From Rutstroemia sp. NJR-2017a BVV2 (Eukaryota > Ascomycota > Leotiomycetes > Helotiales > Rutstroemiaceae): DNA of 64,000 nucleotides. The stretch covers positions 124,001-188,000 of the forward strand of contig NJPS01000062.1 in assembly GCA_002946415.1 (NCBI GenBank). The letters are read 5' to 3'. Positions 22,801 through 35,766 of this stretch are shown piece after piece (the stretch's first letter is position 1; each line of letters opens with the position of its first letter). The position numbers and the translations under genes were made by a program. The notes under the pieces were generated by a model, which was not told the origin of the DNA, made no database searches, and was given only the letters and a program-made list of their open reading frames with translations.

Positions 22801-23837
22801 CAAAAATAAAAAGCCAAGTAATTCGTGCGCTCTGATTGAAAGATTGAAAGATCGACATTTGACCGACGACAACGTCAATCATAGACAGCCAGTGGAGGCA
22901 GTAACCTTACGCCTTAACCCTTACGACTGGTGAACCGTGGTGTGTGACTGTCAATTGAGCGCCTCACATCAAAAGATCTCCAAGACAGACAGACGGACGA
23001 CAGACTCTTCCTTCCTTCCAAGATTAACCGGCACTCGACGCGCACAACTGCTTCATAAAAGGACTTCGTTGGCCTCGGTGAAGATAAACTTATAGAAGGC
23101 ACAGAAAGACAAATTAAATTTTTCAAAAGAAAGAAGAAAAAAGATTTATAAGAGTCACAGCATTCGTACAGAATTACAGAACTAGCTTCGATCCGAGGCA
23201 TCTTTTCTCTTTTCTTTTCTTTTCTTAAGGTTCGAGCTTTCTTTCCCTTCTATCTCACCCTCAGCCTCAGCCACAACTTCACCACAATCACAATCACAAT
23301 CAATAACCACACTTCAACCGCACTCTATCACGATATCCGAGCTCGGAATTTATTACAAAATAACTCCTTGTACTTTATTGTATATAGAGAAGACGTGTGC
23401 CGGCGAGGTGCAGGTGCAAGTGCAGCCAACCTGTCGCGCCAATTTTCATTTCCACCCACAGACTAAGATTTGAGATCAGATCCCATCCCTTCGCTCTTTC
23501 TCGCAGAAGTGCTCTAGAACACATAGATCAATCTAGAGAGCCACGAATATCCAGATAGCGACCACCACGTCGAACACGGTACAAACAAAGATCTGCCACA
23601 GATCCCATCGGTTTACTTCAAATCAACTCGCACAGCGAGGCAAAACTCAAGTTTGCCGTCATTGGGTCGCTCACCCACATTTGAAGGCTCTGCGGCTACC
23701 CGACTAGTTCAAATTCGGTGTTTGTCTCTCATTCTTTCAATATACTTCTCTGCGCTTCTACTTTGCTGCACTTATCCCAATAGCCAGAATTCTTGCTCAC
23801 TAATCCTTCTACGGCAGGTTGTCGAGATCAAAAACCC
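19871..23837. other. long non-coding region upstream of pbs2
   Basis: This 4-kb stretch has no gene I recognise. It contains a 7-bp tandem repeat (GTTGTTC, four units) at 21378-21405, a 10-bp tandem repeat (GCTGGTGATT-like, 4.5 units) at 22001-22045, and pyrimidine-rich tracts around 22340-22780 and 23200-23300. The last kilobase probably includes the promoter and long leader of pbs2. Confidence 0.45.
22001..22045. repeat. 10-bp tandem repeat, 4.5 units
   Basis: Units read GCTGGTGATT twice, then GCTGGAGATT, GCTAGTGATT and a partial GCTGG. It lies in non-coding DNA about 1.8 kb before pbs2. Confidence 0.9.
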
Positions 23838-23870
23838 ATGCGAAAACCCCACCACATGCCCTCTAGATAA
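23838..23870 (+). promoter_or_regulatory. upstream ORF in the pbs2 leader
   Basis: A ten-codon ORF (MRKPHHMPSR, stop TAA) ends 21 nt before the pbs2 ATG. It has a second in-frame ATG at 23856. If the transcript begins further upstream, which the long leader-like sequence suggests, ribosomes would meet it first. A regulatory role is inferred. Confidence 0.45.
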
Positions 23871-23891
23871 CTTCATACGAAAACACCCATC

Positions 23892-25842
23892 ATGGATAAT
23901 CTGGCGGATACAACTGCCCCTCCTGGGGACTCGATCGACTTTGCTTCGCCGAATGCTTCCTCTGCCGACTCTACATTAGATTTCACGAGTCAATCACCGA
24001 CGGGAGCTACCTCTCCTCGACCTCCCACTTTACCTAACCTCCGATCCGCCTCCGAACCCGACTCAACCCCTTCAATGACTGCGTCGTCCACACATCTTGG
24101 CATGCTGCAAAATGCAAGAAGGCCCAATCCACCCAGCTTATCGAGTACACGGTCCGGTCTAGGGGGCGCACAATCTGGTGGCGTACCATCCGACCTGCAA
24201 GCAAAGATGAAAGCATTCCATTTGTCGAGGCAAGGGACACCAAAACCACCTGTTTCCACGACAGCTTCTACTGGGTCCGTACCTGGTATACCTAATTCAC
24301 CCGTGGTAGGTGGTCTGCCTGCAGGTTTACATCTACCGCCTAACGTTCGCCCTCCTGTCAAGAACTTTGCTTCTGCTCCGGTAGTTCCGAAAATGCCGTC
24401 TGGGGGTCTGATGGCCAGAAGACAAGGGAAAGGACCACCCATGAAATTGCCACCAGCATCTCCCGCGCCTGGAGCCGAAGCCAATGGAGCTGCACCACCT
24501 GACGACACCAGCGGAGGGTCGCTGTTTAACAAATACGCTAAATACGTTGATACAAAGAATGGTACGCTTCAGTGGCCTGGAAAGGCTGTCATTCGCGGGG
24601 ACGGTATAGATTTTGCAAACGGAAGCAATTTCAAAATATCTTTAGATGAGGTTGACACTTTGGAGGAGTTGGGCAAGGGAAATTACGGAACAGTTTACAA
24701 AGTACGACATGCACGCCCGCGGATGCGCAAACCTGGAATGGGCCTCGCGGGAAACAAGTCATCGTCGCCGTTGACCCAATCAGAGAACAATGATGACTCG
24801 GAAAGCAATACCCCCCGAGGTAAAACAACTGGTATGGTTATGGCCATGAAAGAACTTCGACTGGAACTTGACGAAGCGAAATTTGCTGCCATCATTATGG
24901 AACTAGATGTTCTACATCGTTGTGTGTCGCCATACATTATCGACTTCTATGGCGCTTTCTTTCAAGAAGGTGCCGTGTACATTTGTATAGAGTTTATGGA
25001 TGGTGGATCGATTGACAAGATATATGGCGATGGTATACCGGAGAATGTCCTTCGAAAAATTACATATGCTACGACTCATGGCTTGAAGTCCTTGAAGGAT
25101 GAGCACAACATCATCCATCGTGATGTCAAGCCTACGAATATCCTTGTCAACACTAAGGGTCAAGTCAAGATTTGCGACTTTGGTGTTTCTGGAAACTTAG
25201 TTGCAAGTATTGCCAAGACAAATATTGGCTGTCAGTCCTACATGGCACCTGAACGGATATCAGGTGGTGGTATTAGTCAAGCTGGCGCCAATCCAGGCGG
25301 TGGAACCTACAGCGTCCAGAGTGATATTTGGAGTTTGGGTTTGAGTATTATCGAATGTGCCATGGGAAGATACCCATACCCTCCGGAAACATACAACAAT
25401 ATCTTCTCCCAATTAAGTGTACGTTCAGAGTCTTCCTTCTGCTTTTCCTTCATCTCAAATCATACTAATAAACCTATAGGCAATTGTCGACGGCGAGCCT
25501 CCCGATCTACCAGAAGAAGGCTTCTCCGAACTCGCACGCGATTTCGTCCGCGGGTGTCTCAACAAGATCCCCAAGCTACGACCTACATACAGTATGTTAT
25601 TACAACACGGATGGTTGGCGGAACTGTCTAAACCGGCAACGATATCTGAAGAAGCGGAGGATGAAGACGCGGATGGTGAGACGGATGGAGAAGTCGCGCA
25701 TGGTACGGAAGATAAAGAGGTTGCTGAGTGGGTTATTAATGCGATGGAAAGGAAGAGGAAGGGGCTTATGGGGACACATGCTGTGCCGGCTTTGCATAAG
25801 GCGCCGTTGGATACGGTTAGCCCGGCTCCTAGCCCAGGCTAA
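23892..25842 (+). CDS. pbs2: MAP kinase kinase Pbs2 (HOG pathway)
   Basis: This is the MAP kinase kinase of the high-osmolarity glycerol pathway, which phosphorylates the Hog1-type MAPK in osmotic stress and in response to phenylpyrrole and dicarboximide fungicides (OS-5 in Neurospora, Bos5 in Botrytis). The protein has 629 residues in two exons, 23892-25418 and 25480-25842. A proline/serine-rich regulatory N-terminus (1-250) precedes the kinase domain. The glycine loop is GKGNYG (261-266), the ATP-binding lysine K320 is in AMKELRLELD, and a low-complexity insert of about 40 residues separates them, as is usual in filamentous fungi. HRDVKPTN starts at 409 and DFGVSGNLVAS at 429; the activation loop SIAKT carries S439 and T443 as phospho-acceptors before MAPERI. 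The C-terminal tail is acidic. All catalytic residues are intact. Confidence 0.97.
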
Positions 25843-28800
25843 GTTTTTTTAGGACGGAGAGGAAGGGGAGGAGAATGATGGGATAAGGGGCCGTGTTGTG
25901 ATGATTGGAGTTGGGAATTGATAAGTTTTTTATTTTAAAGTTTTTGGGATGATGGACGGATGGTTTTTCTCCTCTTGGGAATGTGAAAATATGAAATGGA
26001 TGAGATGACCCGCGAGAGGAGATAGCATATGATTGGAGAGAAGAGGGTAGGAGAGCAATAGATACGATGAGTTGGGATTTGTGATGGGAAATTAGTCCCT
26101 ATCTGTTGAGATGACATGAAACGAATTGAGATGAGAGGGCGAGAGAGGATGGATGGGATAGTGATTAAACATAACATGAAAGCAATATATATCATTTTAT
26201 GATCTCTATCTTGCTTCGGTCTTTGGATCTTGCTTGTTCTGTTGCTGTTGTGCGTAGAGAGGAGAAAGTGTGTGCGTATGTGTATATTTCTTACTCCGAG
26301 GTGTGATGGTAGGATTTTATCATACTTTGCTCCGGGTATACTTATTATTATCAGGTAAGTGCTTCTCTTCATTGGTCGGTGAGTTGGTTGTTTGATTAAT
26401 TTGTCTATGGCTTTTGCGGAGAGGTAATTGTGTAAGTACGGCTAGATGGGCAGAGCGGGATACAGAAGAGGATGAGGCAAAATCCACCTTCGTAGGGAAT
26501 GGCGGGTGCGAGAACTCGGCGGGAGTGAGAAAGTAGTGTGCTGAATATACATATGTATATATATATATTTAAATAAGAGGCGAAAGCAGTTAAATCAGGA
26601 GGTGGCGAGACTATCTCCTTGGTACTACATCTAGGCCTGGGGGGCTTGTGCGACATTAAGAAAGGGGTGCAGTGGGTTTATATACATCTAGGCGTCTTTG
26701 TTGTAGGGGAAATGAAGAGGGGAGATAGGAACGGGACGCGGCTGGGCTGAGGTGGTGCGGTGAGGTTAGTAGGATGGATGAATGGATGGGTGGATGGATG
26801 GAGTGATATGATTGTATGGGAACGGGGAGGGAACGGGGAGAAGAGGGGAGGTATTTTGGGACTTGAAGGCACCACTACGATGCTGTGGATCTATTAATCT
26901 GCGCGAGATGAGGGCGGAAGGTTGAGTGGTGCTGATAGGAAGGAAGGGGAAATGTCATCTAGCAATCTCTGGCTTCAAAACTTTTTCCATAGTAAGAATT
27001 GTGCCTCTCGATCATGGTTATTTGCTATCACAACTGGTGTGGTTCGTGTTTGGAGCTGTGCCTCTGCCGATGGCGAAGGTTGACAGGAGGTTTATGGACA
27101 GGATGTGTATGGATAACAGTGCATCTGGATTTCTTGCCGTTATGTTGGCGCACACTGAAGTCTTAGAAATGCATATCGGGCTCGAGAGTAGGATCTGAGA
27201 GCAGGGAGAATATTTTCTGATCTGGGAGGAGGTCGATGGCTTTTGGCATTTTGGGGAGCTCATGCTGGATGAAATTCTATAGCTGGTAGGGCTGCGGCTT
27301 GGTCATTTCGGGACTTATGATGATCGACATCTGGAGCCAGGATAGGTAGCAGTGTGGTGAGCCTTGAAAGTACAGATGGAAGACCATGGCTTACTTCTCT
27401 GGCCGCTTGATTGACTACTGGCTCTGTCAGAAACTAATACGACTTCATACGGGCGAGGGATCCAATATACCATACTTGCTTGGGGTGAAGTACAGCAGTG
27501 AAGATGACACCCAAAGTAGATATAGTATTCCGCGCTCGAGGTTCTGCTTGGAGGGATGGCAATATGGATTTCAATATCTGGGAATGAGTGGCCGAGGTGC
27601 AAATTGATACTTCTCCCAATCACGCCTGTACTTGTAGGAAGCTTGCTCAAGAAGGAAATTCGTGGTATTATGTGTGCCTTGGGACATCCTCGAGTTGAAT
27701 AGATCTTGGGAAGTTGGGTGAAATAGCGTTAGATATGTAAAATGGAAGGAGTCTTAGATGTGGAACACCTGTGTTACTTTGCCGCTCCACTTGTATTTCC
27801 TATCTCTCGGATGATTAATTATGTCTTCTCTTGATAAAAGATATGGCAATCCTAGAAAATCTTGATATCTGTATCCCAGAAACGCTTCAGCATCCTCACT
27901 GGCGCCCACAAAAGTACTTATCCCAAAGTCGAAACTTCTATGCACGCACTATTGGATAAATCACAGCACAGGCAATTAATAGACTTCTCCTATGACTCCA
28001 ACCAATTCATTTAATGCAGGTCCCAGAAACAAACAAAGATATTCAGGACCGAAAATTAGCATTGTCTTAGAAGTGCCGATCACCAGGAGACCAAGCGGGA
28101 ACTATTCCAGTCGACGTGGTGTTCAGCATGCACTGGTGAAGAAGATGCACCGAACTCTGTTGAGCAAAACGATCCTATCGCCTAAAATTGCCTTTCATCA
28201 ATGTTGATGAGAAATCTAAGATGGACGAAAGGAAGTCACGCACTTCAAAAACACACGGTCCATCTCGGCGATGGATGAAGAAGTATCTCGGAACAAGCGG
28301 CACCGAGTGCCCAATCTTGGAGATCATCAAATCCTTCAATGCGACATGTAAACAAGACTGGAAAGGCAGCAACGCAGCACCATTTCAACACGAGTGACTT
28401 TCAGCTCGACGTGAGAATACAAGTAATGACGAAAGTGATATAAGTTGCATATATATGCCGATGCAGTGCAACTCGCAAACCATGCCGAAAACAAAATGAA
28501 AATGTAAATGCGGGTAGCACAAAAAGACTTTTCCGGAATATCTTAGTGAGGGAATAGGACTGCGAATTTCCTTCAACGTCCTCCGTCCGTAGATTAAAGG
28601 TCCATTGCTACCAAGATCTGACCTGCAGCTCCCCAAGCTACTCAAGCCACCCACGTCCGTTCCTGCGGGGTTCCCCGCAATGAGCCTCGGTTCCCCCTTT
28701 AATTATCTCCATCTCCATCCACCACCACACCTCATCGTGTGCGAAGTAATATATATTCACGAATACGAAAGGAAATTTGTATGCGTCTGAAGTGGGATAG

Positions 28801-29597
28801 AAAAGATACTTTTCACATGCACATCTGTGCACAAAATCCTATCCACAAAAATACACAAATAGGCATCCCACTTCGTCCATGGCACATTAATCCCCCATCC
28901 ATCTCATCACGTACCCCGCATTTTCCGTCTGCTAAGATGGCCTCTGTCGCTAGCCCTCTCCGGATATATCTCCGTCGTGCATGCATATACGCTCCAATGG
29001 AGCCCGTCGCGTGGACTGTCACTTTCTTCTTCTCCTACAATATCCCATATACTTTTCCCATTGGAAAGGGCCAATTCGCTATCGGATTCTTGGGAGACTC
29101 ACCCATTCAGCTTCGAGACCGGCACTTGTGACTTGGCGAGCTGGCTCAGATAGGAACTAATCCATCCTAGAAGCCTGGCTGAACCAGTCGGCGATGCCAT
29201 AGATAGTACATGGTGGCCTGGTGGGAGTAATAATGTATCTATTGTACATGCACATCCGTCCGGAGAAGTTTGTTGGGGGTCAGGTGGTGAGCGGCTCAAT
29301 GGCTACGACCGAGGAATATCGTGAAGCACATGCTTAAGATTGCGAATTTGGAGAATTGTTTTTTGGAGGTTTTGCGAGTTTCGATTACTGACTTTGAGTG
29401 TAGTGATGGGTTGCGTTGCGTTCGTTTCGTGAGGAAGGATTCAATGGGGAGAGATCCTCCGGATTGACCGAGAAGTAATTATATATTGCCATTCATTCTC
29501 TCGCCCCCTTTCGAAAACTCATTCTCTATCACTTCACACCTCTCTTTTATTCTTTTCTTGAAACCCTTTCCAAAGCTTCAGTGCTTTGCTGGTAATC
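25843..29597. other. long intergenic region, purine-rich at its left end
   Basis: About 3.7 kb without a recognisable gene. The first kilobase after pbs2 is G/A-rich on the plus strand, with an AT microsatellite near 26548-26570 and a GGAT-type microsatellite at about 26772-26802. The rest has only short anonymous frames. The last 150 bp before 29598 are pyrimidine-rich and probably the esterase promoter. Confidence 0.5.
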
Positions 29598-31334
29598 ATG
29601 AAGTTCTCCCTGATTTCGTTCCTTGCTCTCTCAGCAATCACAATAGCTGCTCCAGTTGAGCATGCTGCCCCTGAGGTCGAGCGCGATATTCCAATTGAGG
29701 AGCGTGCGTCCACACCCACCGTTACCATCACCTCCCCCGCCGCAACTATAGTTGGTATTCCGGGGTCCAAGGTCGAAGCTTTCGCCGGCATTCCCTTCGC
29801 TCAGCCTCCCGTGGGAGCCCTCCGTCTTAAGCCTCCCCAACCCATCACCAAGTCCCTAGGTAAAATTCAGGCAACTGCCAACGGCGCAGCATGTCCCCAG
29901 TTCTTCTTCAGTACTGTTTTGAATGATGCCATTCCTACTTCAGCACTTGGACTACTTCTCAACACACCACTTTTCCAGACAATCACCAATGCAGGTGAGG
30001 ATTGCTTGTACATTAATATACAACGACCTGCTGGGACGACTGCTTCGTCCAAGTTACCCGTTCTGTTTTGGATCTTTGGCGGTGGATTTGAACTTGGATG
30101 GTCGGCGATGTATGATGGGACGGGATGGGTGGAAGACTCCATTACGCAAGGAAAGCCTGTCATCTTCGTCAGTATAGCTTATCGAGTTGGTGGTTTCGGT
30201 TTCTTGCCAGGCGCCGAAGTTCTCAAGGATGGTTCAGCAAACCTGGGATTGTTGGATCAGAGATTAGGATTGCAGTGGGTCGCAGACAACATCGCAGCCT
30301 TCGGAGGTGACCCGTCGAAAGTCACCATTTGGGGCGAGTCTGCCGGAGCGATTTCAGTTCTAGATCAGATGGTGTTGTATAACGGGGACAACACCTACAA
30401 GGGGAAACCATTGTTCCGTGGAGCGATTATGAATTCCGGCAGTGTCGTACCAGCTGATCCGGTTGACTGTCCAAAGGGACAGGCTATTTATGATACAGTG
30501 GTGAAGGCCGCTGGCTGTTCATCATCAAGTGATTCATTGGCATGTCTTCGAGGAGTTCCTTATGCAACCCTTTTGAATGCGACCAATTCTGTCTCGGGAC
30601 TGCTGAGTTATACTTCAGTTGCGCTCTCATATCTTCCACGACCGGACGGAACAGTCTTCACTAAATCACCCGATCTTTTGGTGGCAGCTGGGAGCTATGC
30701 AAAAGTACCTTTCATCATTGGTGACCAGGAAGATGAAGGAACGATATTCGCCCTGTTTCAATCGAACATCAGCACCACATCTCAGCTCGCTACTTACTTC
30801 TCTGATATCTTCTTCAATCATGCATCCGATGCGACGATTCAAGGTTTGCTAGACACTTATCCAGCTGACCTCATCTCCGGTTCGCCATTCCGAACTCTTC
30901 TCCTCAACAACTGGTACCCTCAATTTAAACGATTGGCAGCAATCCTTGGAGACTTGACCTTCACACTCACTCGAAGATCATTTCTCCAAGCCACATTGAA
31001 AGTTGCACCTTCAGTGCCATCTTGGTCATACCTGTCTTCATATGACTATGGCACTCCTGTTCTCGGCACTTTCCACGGCAGTGATCTTCTCCAGACATTC
31101 TTTGGTATCCTACCCAACTATGCATCTGGCTCGACCCGGGCTTACTACCTGAGCTTCGTGAATACATTGAATCCAAACAATGGAACGAGTTCAGTATATC
31201 CCAACTGGCCGCAATACAGCGCAGGGGCGCAGTTGATGAACTTCTATGCTCTCACTTCATCGTTGATCGCGGATACTTTCAGAGCGTCGAGTTTCTCGTT
31301 TTTGCAGGCGAATTTCCCAAGTTTCTATATATGA
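29598..31334 (+). CDS. secreted type-B carboxylesterase / lipase
   Basis: A 578-residue intronless secreted hydrolase of the carboxylesterase type-B (alpha/beta hydrolase) family, close in layout to fungal extracellular lipases. The signal peptide is [18 protein letters not shown], followed by an acidic pro-like stretch to about residue 38 and then the catalytic domain. Family landmarks are [12 protein letters not shown] (62-73), the DCLYINI motif near 135-141, the oxyanion hole GGGFELG (161-167) and the nucleophile elbow GESAGA with Ser248. The likely triad partners are Glu380 (EDEGT) and His493 (TFHGSDL). Several N-x-S/T sites suit a secreted glycoprotein. The start is the ATG directly before the signal peptide; an upstream in-frame extension lacks an ATG. 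It may act on host or environmental esters; the substrate cannot be read from sequence. Confidence 0.95.
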   Translation: MKFSLISFLALSAITIAAPVEHAAPEVERDIPIEERASTPTVTITSPAATIVGIPGSKVEAFAGIPFAQPPVGALRLKPPQPITKSLGKIQATANGAACPQFFFSTVLNDAIPTSALGLLLNTPLFQTITNAGEDCLYINIQRPAGTTASSKLPVLFWIFGGGFELGWSAMYDGTGWVEDSITQGKPVIFVSIAYRVGGFGFLPGAEVLKDGSANLGLLDQRLGLQWVADNIAAFGGDPSKVTIWGESAGAISVLDQMVLYNGDNTYKGKPLFRGAIMNSGSVVPADPVDCPKGQAIYDTVVKAAGCSSSSDSLACLRGVPYATLLNATNSVSGLLSYTSVALSYLPRPDGTVFTKSPDLLVAAGSYAKVPFIIGDQEDEGTIFALFQSNISTTSQLATYFSDIFFNHASDATIQGLLDTYPADLISGSPFRTLLLNNWYPQFKRLAAILGDLTFTLTRRSFLQATLKVAPSVPSWSYLSSYDYGTPVLGTFHGSDLLQTFFGILPNYASGSTRAYYLSFVNTLNPNNGTSSVYPNWPQYSAGAQLMNFYALTSSLIADTFRASSFSFLQANFPSFYI

Positions 31335-32341
31335 GTGGGTGTTAATGGTAATAGTTAATGTCATGTAGTTGAGAAAGGTGGTGAAAACAAAAAGTAGGTG
31401 CAATTTTAGTGACGAAATGCAATGACAATATCTTCTTGAGCGCAGACTACTTGTGACCAAGTGAACTATTTTGCAGTTTGGTGGTGAGAATTGTGTGTAA
31501 AAGTCTCGCATATTGAGGAAAGGCTTGAGGGACTTATGAGATGCAGAGACGTAGAATGGAAGCATTGAGGACTAAGTTGGACAGATCCGTCGTTGATGAT
31601 ACTCTGCTCGATTTCGTTGAGGCAGGAACAGGTCTTGTTGGACCAAGACTGCGAGGACATCACCAAAAGACGGCTTCTGCATGTGACAAGTCGTGATCGT
31701 ACGAGAAGTTCTTCAAAGGTGGAAGCTCACACCTCCAATGATTGGTTGAAGCTGGACCCTTGACGCCAAAACAGGACTTTACCAATTGCGGTTAGAGCTA
31801 GGCACATATGCATGTGACCCTTGTGGAACGGCATTTGGAGCAGGCACTGCAAGATCCAACACCAACCAACTTTCTGGATGCGAGTGCGAGGTAACCATAT
31901 GACATCGGTCTCGGATTATCGCTATCACCATCACCACCGTCGCGACAACATCAACACTTAGAATCGCGACACACGCTGAATCGCTTCTTTGAGTACAAAA
32001 AGTAACACAAATAACACGCAACCTCATGACAATCTGCGCTTCACTCCACTCCACTCCACTCTCACCAGAGATCCACCGCGCCCACAGAGCAGAAAGAAGA
32101 AGGTGGGGTTAAATCAATACGAGGGGCTTTTTTTTTGGAGCTGCGAGCTGTACTCGAACGGCAGTACTAGTAGCAGTGGCAGGATTAGTACAAGTGCGGA
32201 CTAGGAGAGCCCTTAGTCTTGAGGATATTTCCAAGTTGTAGCCAGCACATTCTTGGTTATACTTCTTCTCTAATTCATAGTTGTTACCGGTTCGCAGACT
32301 ATCCCCAGCCACTCCAGTCTACTTTGGATTTACCAGTGAAA
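31335..32341. other. intergenic spacer
   Basis: The 1-kb spacer between the esterase and choline kinase holds a short CACTC tandem tract near 32042-32062 and a T run near 32128. No gene is seen. Confidence 0.5.
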
Positions 32342-34878
32342 ATGACTACACCGACAGAGTCCAACGGCAGTGCCTTGCCTCGCAGACCTGCATTGAGGAC
32401 GGATACCGTAGAAACTCCAAGCCCGAAGAGTGGGCCTACCAAATGTGAGATTGTTCTGCCGTCGTTGACTCTGTCCGTTTGAATGGTGAGCTACAAAACA
32501 TTGTCGCATCGCATTTACTGACTGTTGCCGCGTTCCATAGTCGTCTCGATCGATGCAGAGCCCGAAGAAATTCAACCCCCCCCCAGCGAAGAAAATCAAC
32601 GACCGAAACAGTTCAATGCCGGACTCGCGAAAAGGTTGACGGGCCGACCCCATATGGCGTCTACCAGTTCGTCCAAAGCGTCCCTTCGAAGTCAGTCCAG
32701 CAAAGATGAGCTTAATACAGCAGAGTCAACCCCAACAAACCAAGAAGGAAAGCATCACCACCATGAAAAGCTTCTTTCTCAAGTCGCAGATTGGCTCCAT
32801 GCCGAAAAGGCCAAGATGGCTGCACGAAAAGCAAATAAAGGTCGTTCAAACGACAAGGGCTCAGCTGAGAATGACGATCTACCGGACCGGCGAATGAACT
32901 CTAAACCTCGAACAGAATCAGAGAGTTCAGCCTCGAGTACGTACTCCTTAGAAAAACTGCAGAGAATACTAGAGGATAATATGCTTTCATTGGGCCATGA
33001 TCATCTCCCTCATACTCCGTCTCAAAGATGGTCCTCCTACGTGGGACGGCGACGATCTTCAGCGCGTTCTCTACGGGCTGGCAATCCGTCTTCGGATACG
33101 GAATATCAAGATGGAGATATTGTAGTTCCATCCTGTGACGTTGTTCTCGATAATTCCAAGACACTTTCTTACGGTGGTGGGGGGTCTTCTATGGAAATCC
33201 CAACGTTAAGCACATCAAAGCGCGCAGAGAAGGAGAGAAAGGCATGGCTTACATTCAAAAATGAGATCGTGAGGTTAGCACATACCTTGAGACTAAAGGG
33301 TTGGAGAAGAGTACCTCTGGAACGTGGGGGAGAGATCGAGGTGGTGAGATTGAGCGGGGCACTTACGAATGCCGTATATGTCGTCTCGCCTCCAGCAGAT
33401 GTACCGTCTGCTAGCAGCACGAGCCTTTCCTCAACCAAAAGCCATCTACCTAAACCTCCCCAGAAACTTCTTTTGCGAATCTACGGTCCTCAAGTCGAGC
33501 ATCTAATTGATCGGGAGCAGGAGTTGAGTATCTTACGAAGACTGGCGAGGAAAAAGATCGGTCCACGATTATTGGGAACGTTCAGAAACGGCCGATTTGA
33601 AGAGTTCTTCAATGCGCAGACGCTCACAGCCCAGGATCTGAGAATACCAGACACGAGCAAGAAGATTGCCAAACGTATGCGGGAATTACATGATGGGGTT
33701 GAATTGTTGGAGAAAGAAAGGGAGGAAGGACCATGTGTTTGGAGAAACTGGGACAAATGGGTCGACAGATGTCAAGAGATCATAACATATCTTGACAAGC
33801 AAATTTTGGAAGGCAGTTCAAGTAAGAGCGTGCGAGGGGAGAGCTGGAAGGACAGAGGTTTGGTTTGTGGTGTTGAATGGCCTGTTTTCAGAGCAGCTGT
33901 TGAGAAGTACAGGAAATGGTTGGAAGCAAGTTACGGAGGATTTGAAAACATGAGTCGGAGCTTGGTGTTCGCTCATAATGATGTACGCATTACTTTTCTG
34001 TACTTTACGTCCCGGCTAACATCATCCAGACTCAATACGGCAATATCCTTCGTCTTGTGCCGGAACCACCAACCCCAGGGTTGGCCCCATCACCTCTTTT
34101 ATTACCCTTGAACCAACACAAGCAACTTGTTGTCATCGACTTCGAATATGCCTCTGCCAATACCCCTGGATTAGAGTTCGCAAACCATTTCACAGAATGG
34201 TGTTACAATTACCATAGTCCACCGCCAGCGACTTGGACGTGCAATACAGCCGATTATCCTACCATTGAAGAACAAAGACGATTTGTTCGAGCATATGTTG
34301 ATCACCGTCCTCAATTCCACTCGAAAGCTTCTTCTACACCTCAACTTGACGGGAAAGATGCGCCGTCCGGAAGTATCAGCGCGTTTATGCTGGATAGTCG
34401 AACGCCGCTCAGTGAACGGGATAACAATAATATTTACGTAGAAGAAGAAGCTCGCCGTGAACAAGAAACAGACAGGCGCGTGGAAGAGCTTTTGAAAGAG
34501 GTTAGACTCTGGCGAGTCGCAAATACCGCACAGTGGGTGGCATGGGGTATTGTGCAAGCCAAAGTTCCGGAATTGGATGATGCTCCACCGTTGACGGCTA
34601 GCCCGGACGAGATCGATGGAGCGAATGGGAATGGGCAGTTGGAGCTAGGAAGTGAATTGTTGAGAGAGGAGATGAAGAGCCCGGTGGTTTTGGAAAAGAC
34701 CGAAGTGGATATTAAAGCGGAGGAGGCAGTCGAGGAGGAAGAGGATGAGTTTGATTATTTGGGGTATGCGCAATCAAGGGCGATGTTCTTTTGGGGTGAT
34801 GTGGTGGGGTTGGGACTTGTGAAGAAAGAAGAGCTACCGGAGGGACTGCTGGAGAGGATCAAGATGGTGGATTACTGA
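32342..34878 (+). CDS. choline kinase (choline/ethanolamine kinase family)
   Basis: This cytosolic kinase catalyses the first step of the CDP-choline (Kennedy) route to phosphatidylcholine. It has 797 residues in three exons: 32342-32444, 32541-33982 and 34030-34878. The exon-1 junction forms TKFVVSIDAEP. A long, charged, low-complexity N-terminal region (to about 260) includes a fungal choline kinase N-terminal segment near FKNEIVRLAHTLRLKGWRR. The kinase part has SGALTNAVYVV (phosphate-binding region), LLLRIYGPQVEHLIDREQEL, and the Brenner-type catalytic loop FAHNDTQYGNILR spanning the exon 2-3 junction. The metal-binding VVIDFEYASANTPGLEFANHFTEW follows. A C-terminal acidic stretch (EEAVEEEEDEFDYLGYAQ) closes the protein. 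All catalytic motifs are present. It is larger than yeast Cki1 mainly through the disordered N-terminus. Confidence 0.95.
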
Positions 34879-35213
34879 TGTGTTAATGGAAGCCGAGGGA
34901 TCAAGTGTTACCGGGTGGTCGACGGTGTTTGCATAATTGACGATCAAACGAGCGGCATAGACATTTGGTCCTTGGGTTACGAGTGTCTTTCAGCGATTTT
35001 CTCCTTGGACATAGAGCGCACATACCATTGAATATAGACCATTCGTCATATGGTTAGGCTCGAGCAAACTGCTGCAGTGCAAAAGCATCGGTTTTGTTAT
35101 TTCAGGTCCAAACTTTTATCCGCACTTCTCCAAGAATTGCACCACCCTACCTGCCTACTCACCTACTATTCTGACTTTCAACTCCACCATCTGAACAGGT
35201 ATATCACGTTATA
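34879..35213. other. short intergenic spacer
   Basis: This is the 3' flank of the choline kinase gene. I see no gene or repeat in it. Confidence 0.5.
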
Positions 35214-35423
35214 TCACAACCCCCTCACATCCCACCGCTTCCCGAACAAGGCCCCCAATATCAGCGGCCGTCCACATCGCGAGCATATTGGAACGTGGTG
35301 TTCAGCAAAGAGGATGTATATTTCTCGTCGGCATTTACGGCAATGATAGAGTTTGCTACTGGGATGTGAGGGGGGGTTAAGTGCTGAAAGGGAATCGGGT
35401 GGAAGAGGTGATTGGATATCCAT
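35214..35423 (-). CDS. possible small zinc-ribbon protein
   Basis: A 69-residue open frame from ATG 35423 (context AACCATGG) contains CRKC, then 16 residues, then CSRCG, a spacing typical of a zinc ribbon. The rest is proline/serine-rich at the N-terminus and ends with a basic tail. The frame stays open upstream to 35570 with no better start. I do not recognise the protein. It may be a genuine small protein or the last exon of a longer gene. The CxxC pair is the only evidence, and it lies in non-repetitive sequence. Confidence 0.35.
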   Translation of the reverse strand: MDIQSPLPPDSLSALNPPSHPSSKLYHCRKCRREIYILFAEHHVPICSRCGRPLILGALFGKRWDVRGL

Positions 35424-35766
35424 GGTTTGTAGGTTCTGGATATAAATTTGAAAAGGAGACGGTGGGGTTGCGTGTGGTCGTTGATAAGTTTGGTGGTGAG
35501 ACGCGGTTGGATCTATGGTGAGTGCAGAGCGGGGTGTCGTTGATGGGAAATTGTGGTTCTGGGGTTTCAAAGATATTTGAGATCGGATGAGAGTATGGGA
35601 GAAGAGTACTATATGGGTGGAATATATAGCTCAGAATCTGCAACATCAGATGTTATATTATTCACCTCTCCACGCAAATTATTCATTCTCTTAGTTGCTT
35701 CTCCCGGGCACTAAATCGGACGATGTCTCATTCATTATTGATCATGTTATTCACGTTCATCCCATC
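35424..35766. other. spacer between zinc-ribbon frame and broken adenylating enzyme
   Basis: This holds compositional open frames on the minus strand only. The region immediately left of the pseudogene shows no carrier-protein or reductase domain, so the enzyme to the right is not simply continued here. Confidence 0.4.

Noticed and set aside
24034..24532. Minus-strand open frames rich in Gly/Pro/Ala across pbs2
   Set aside because: They are the antisense of the Pbs2 proline/serine-rich N-terminus.
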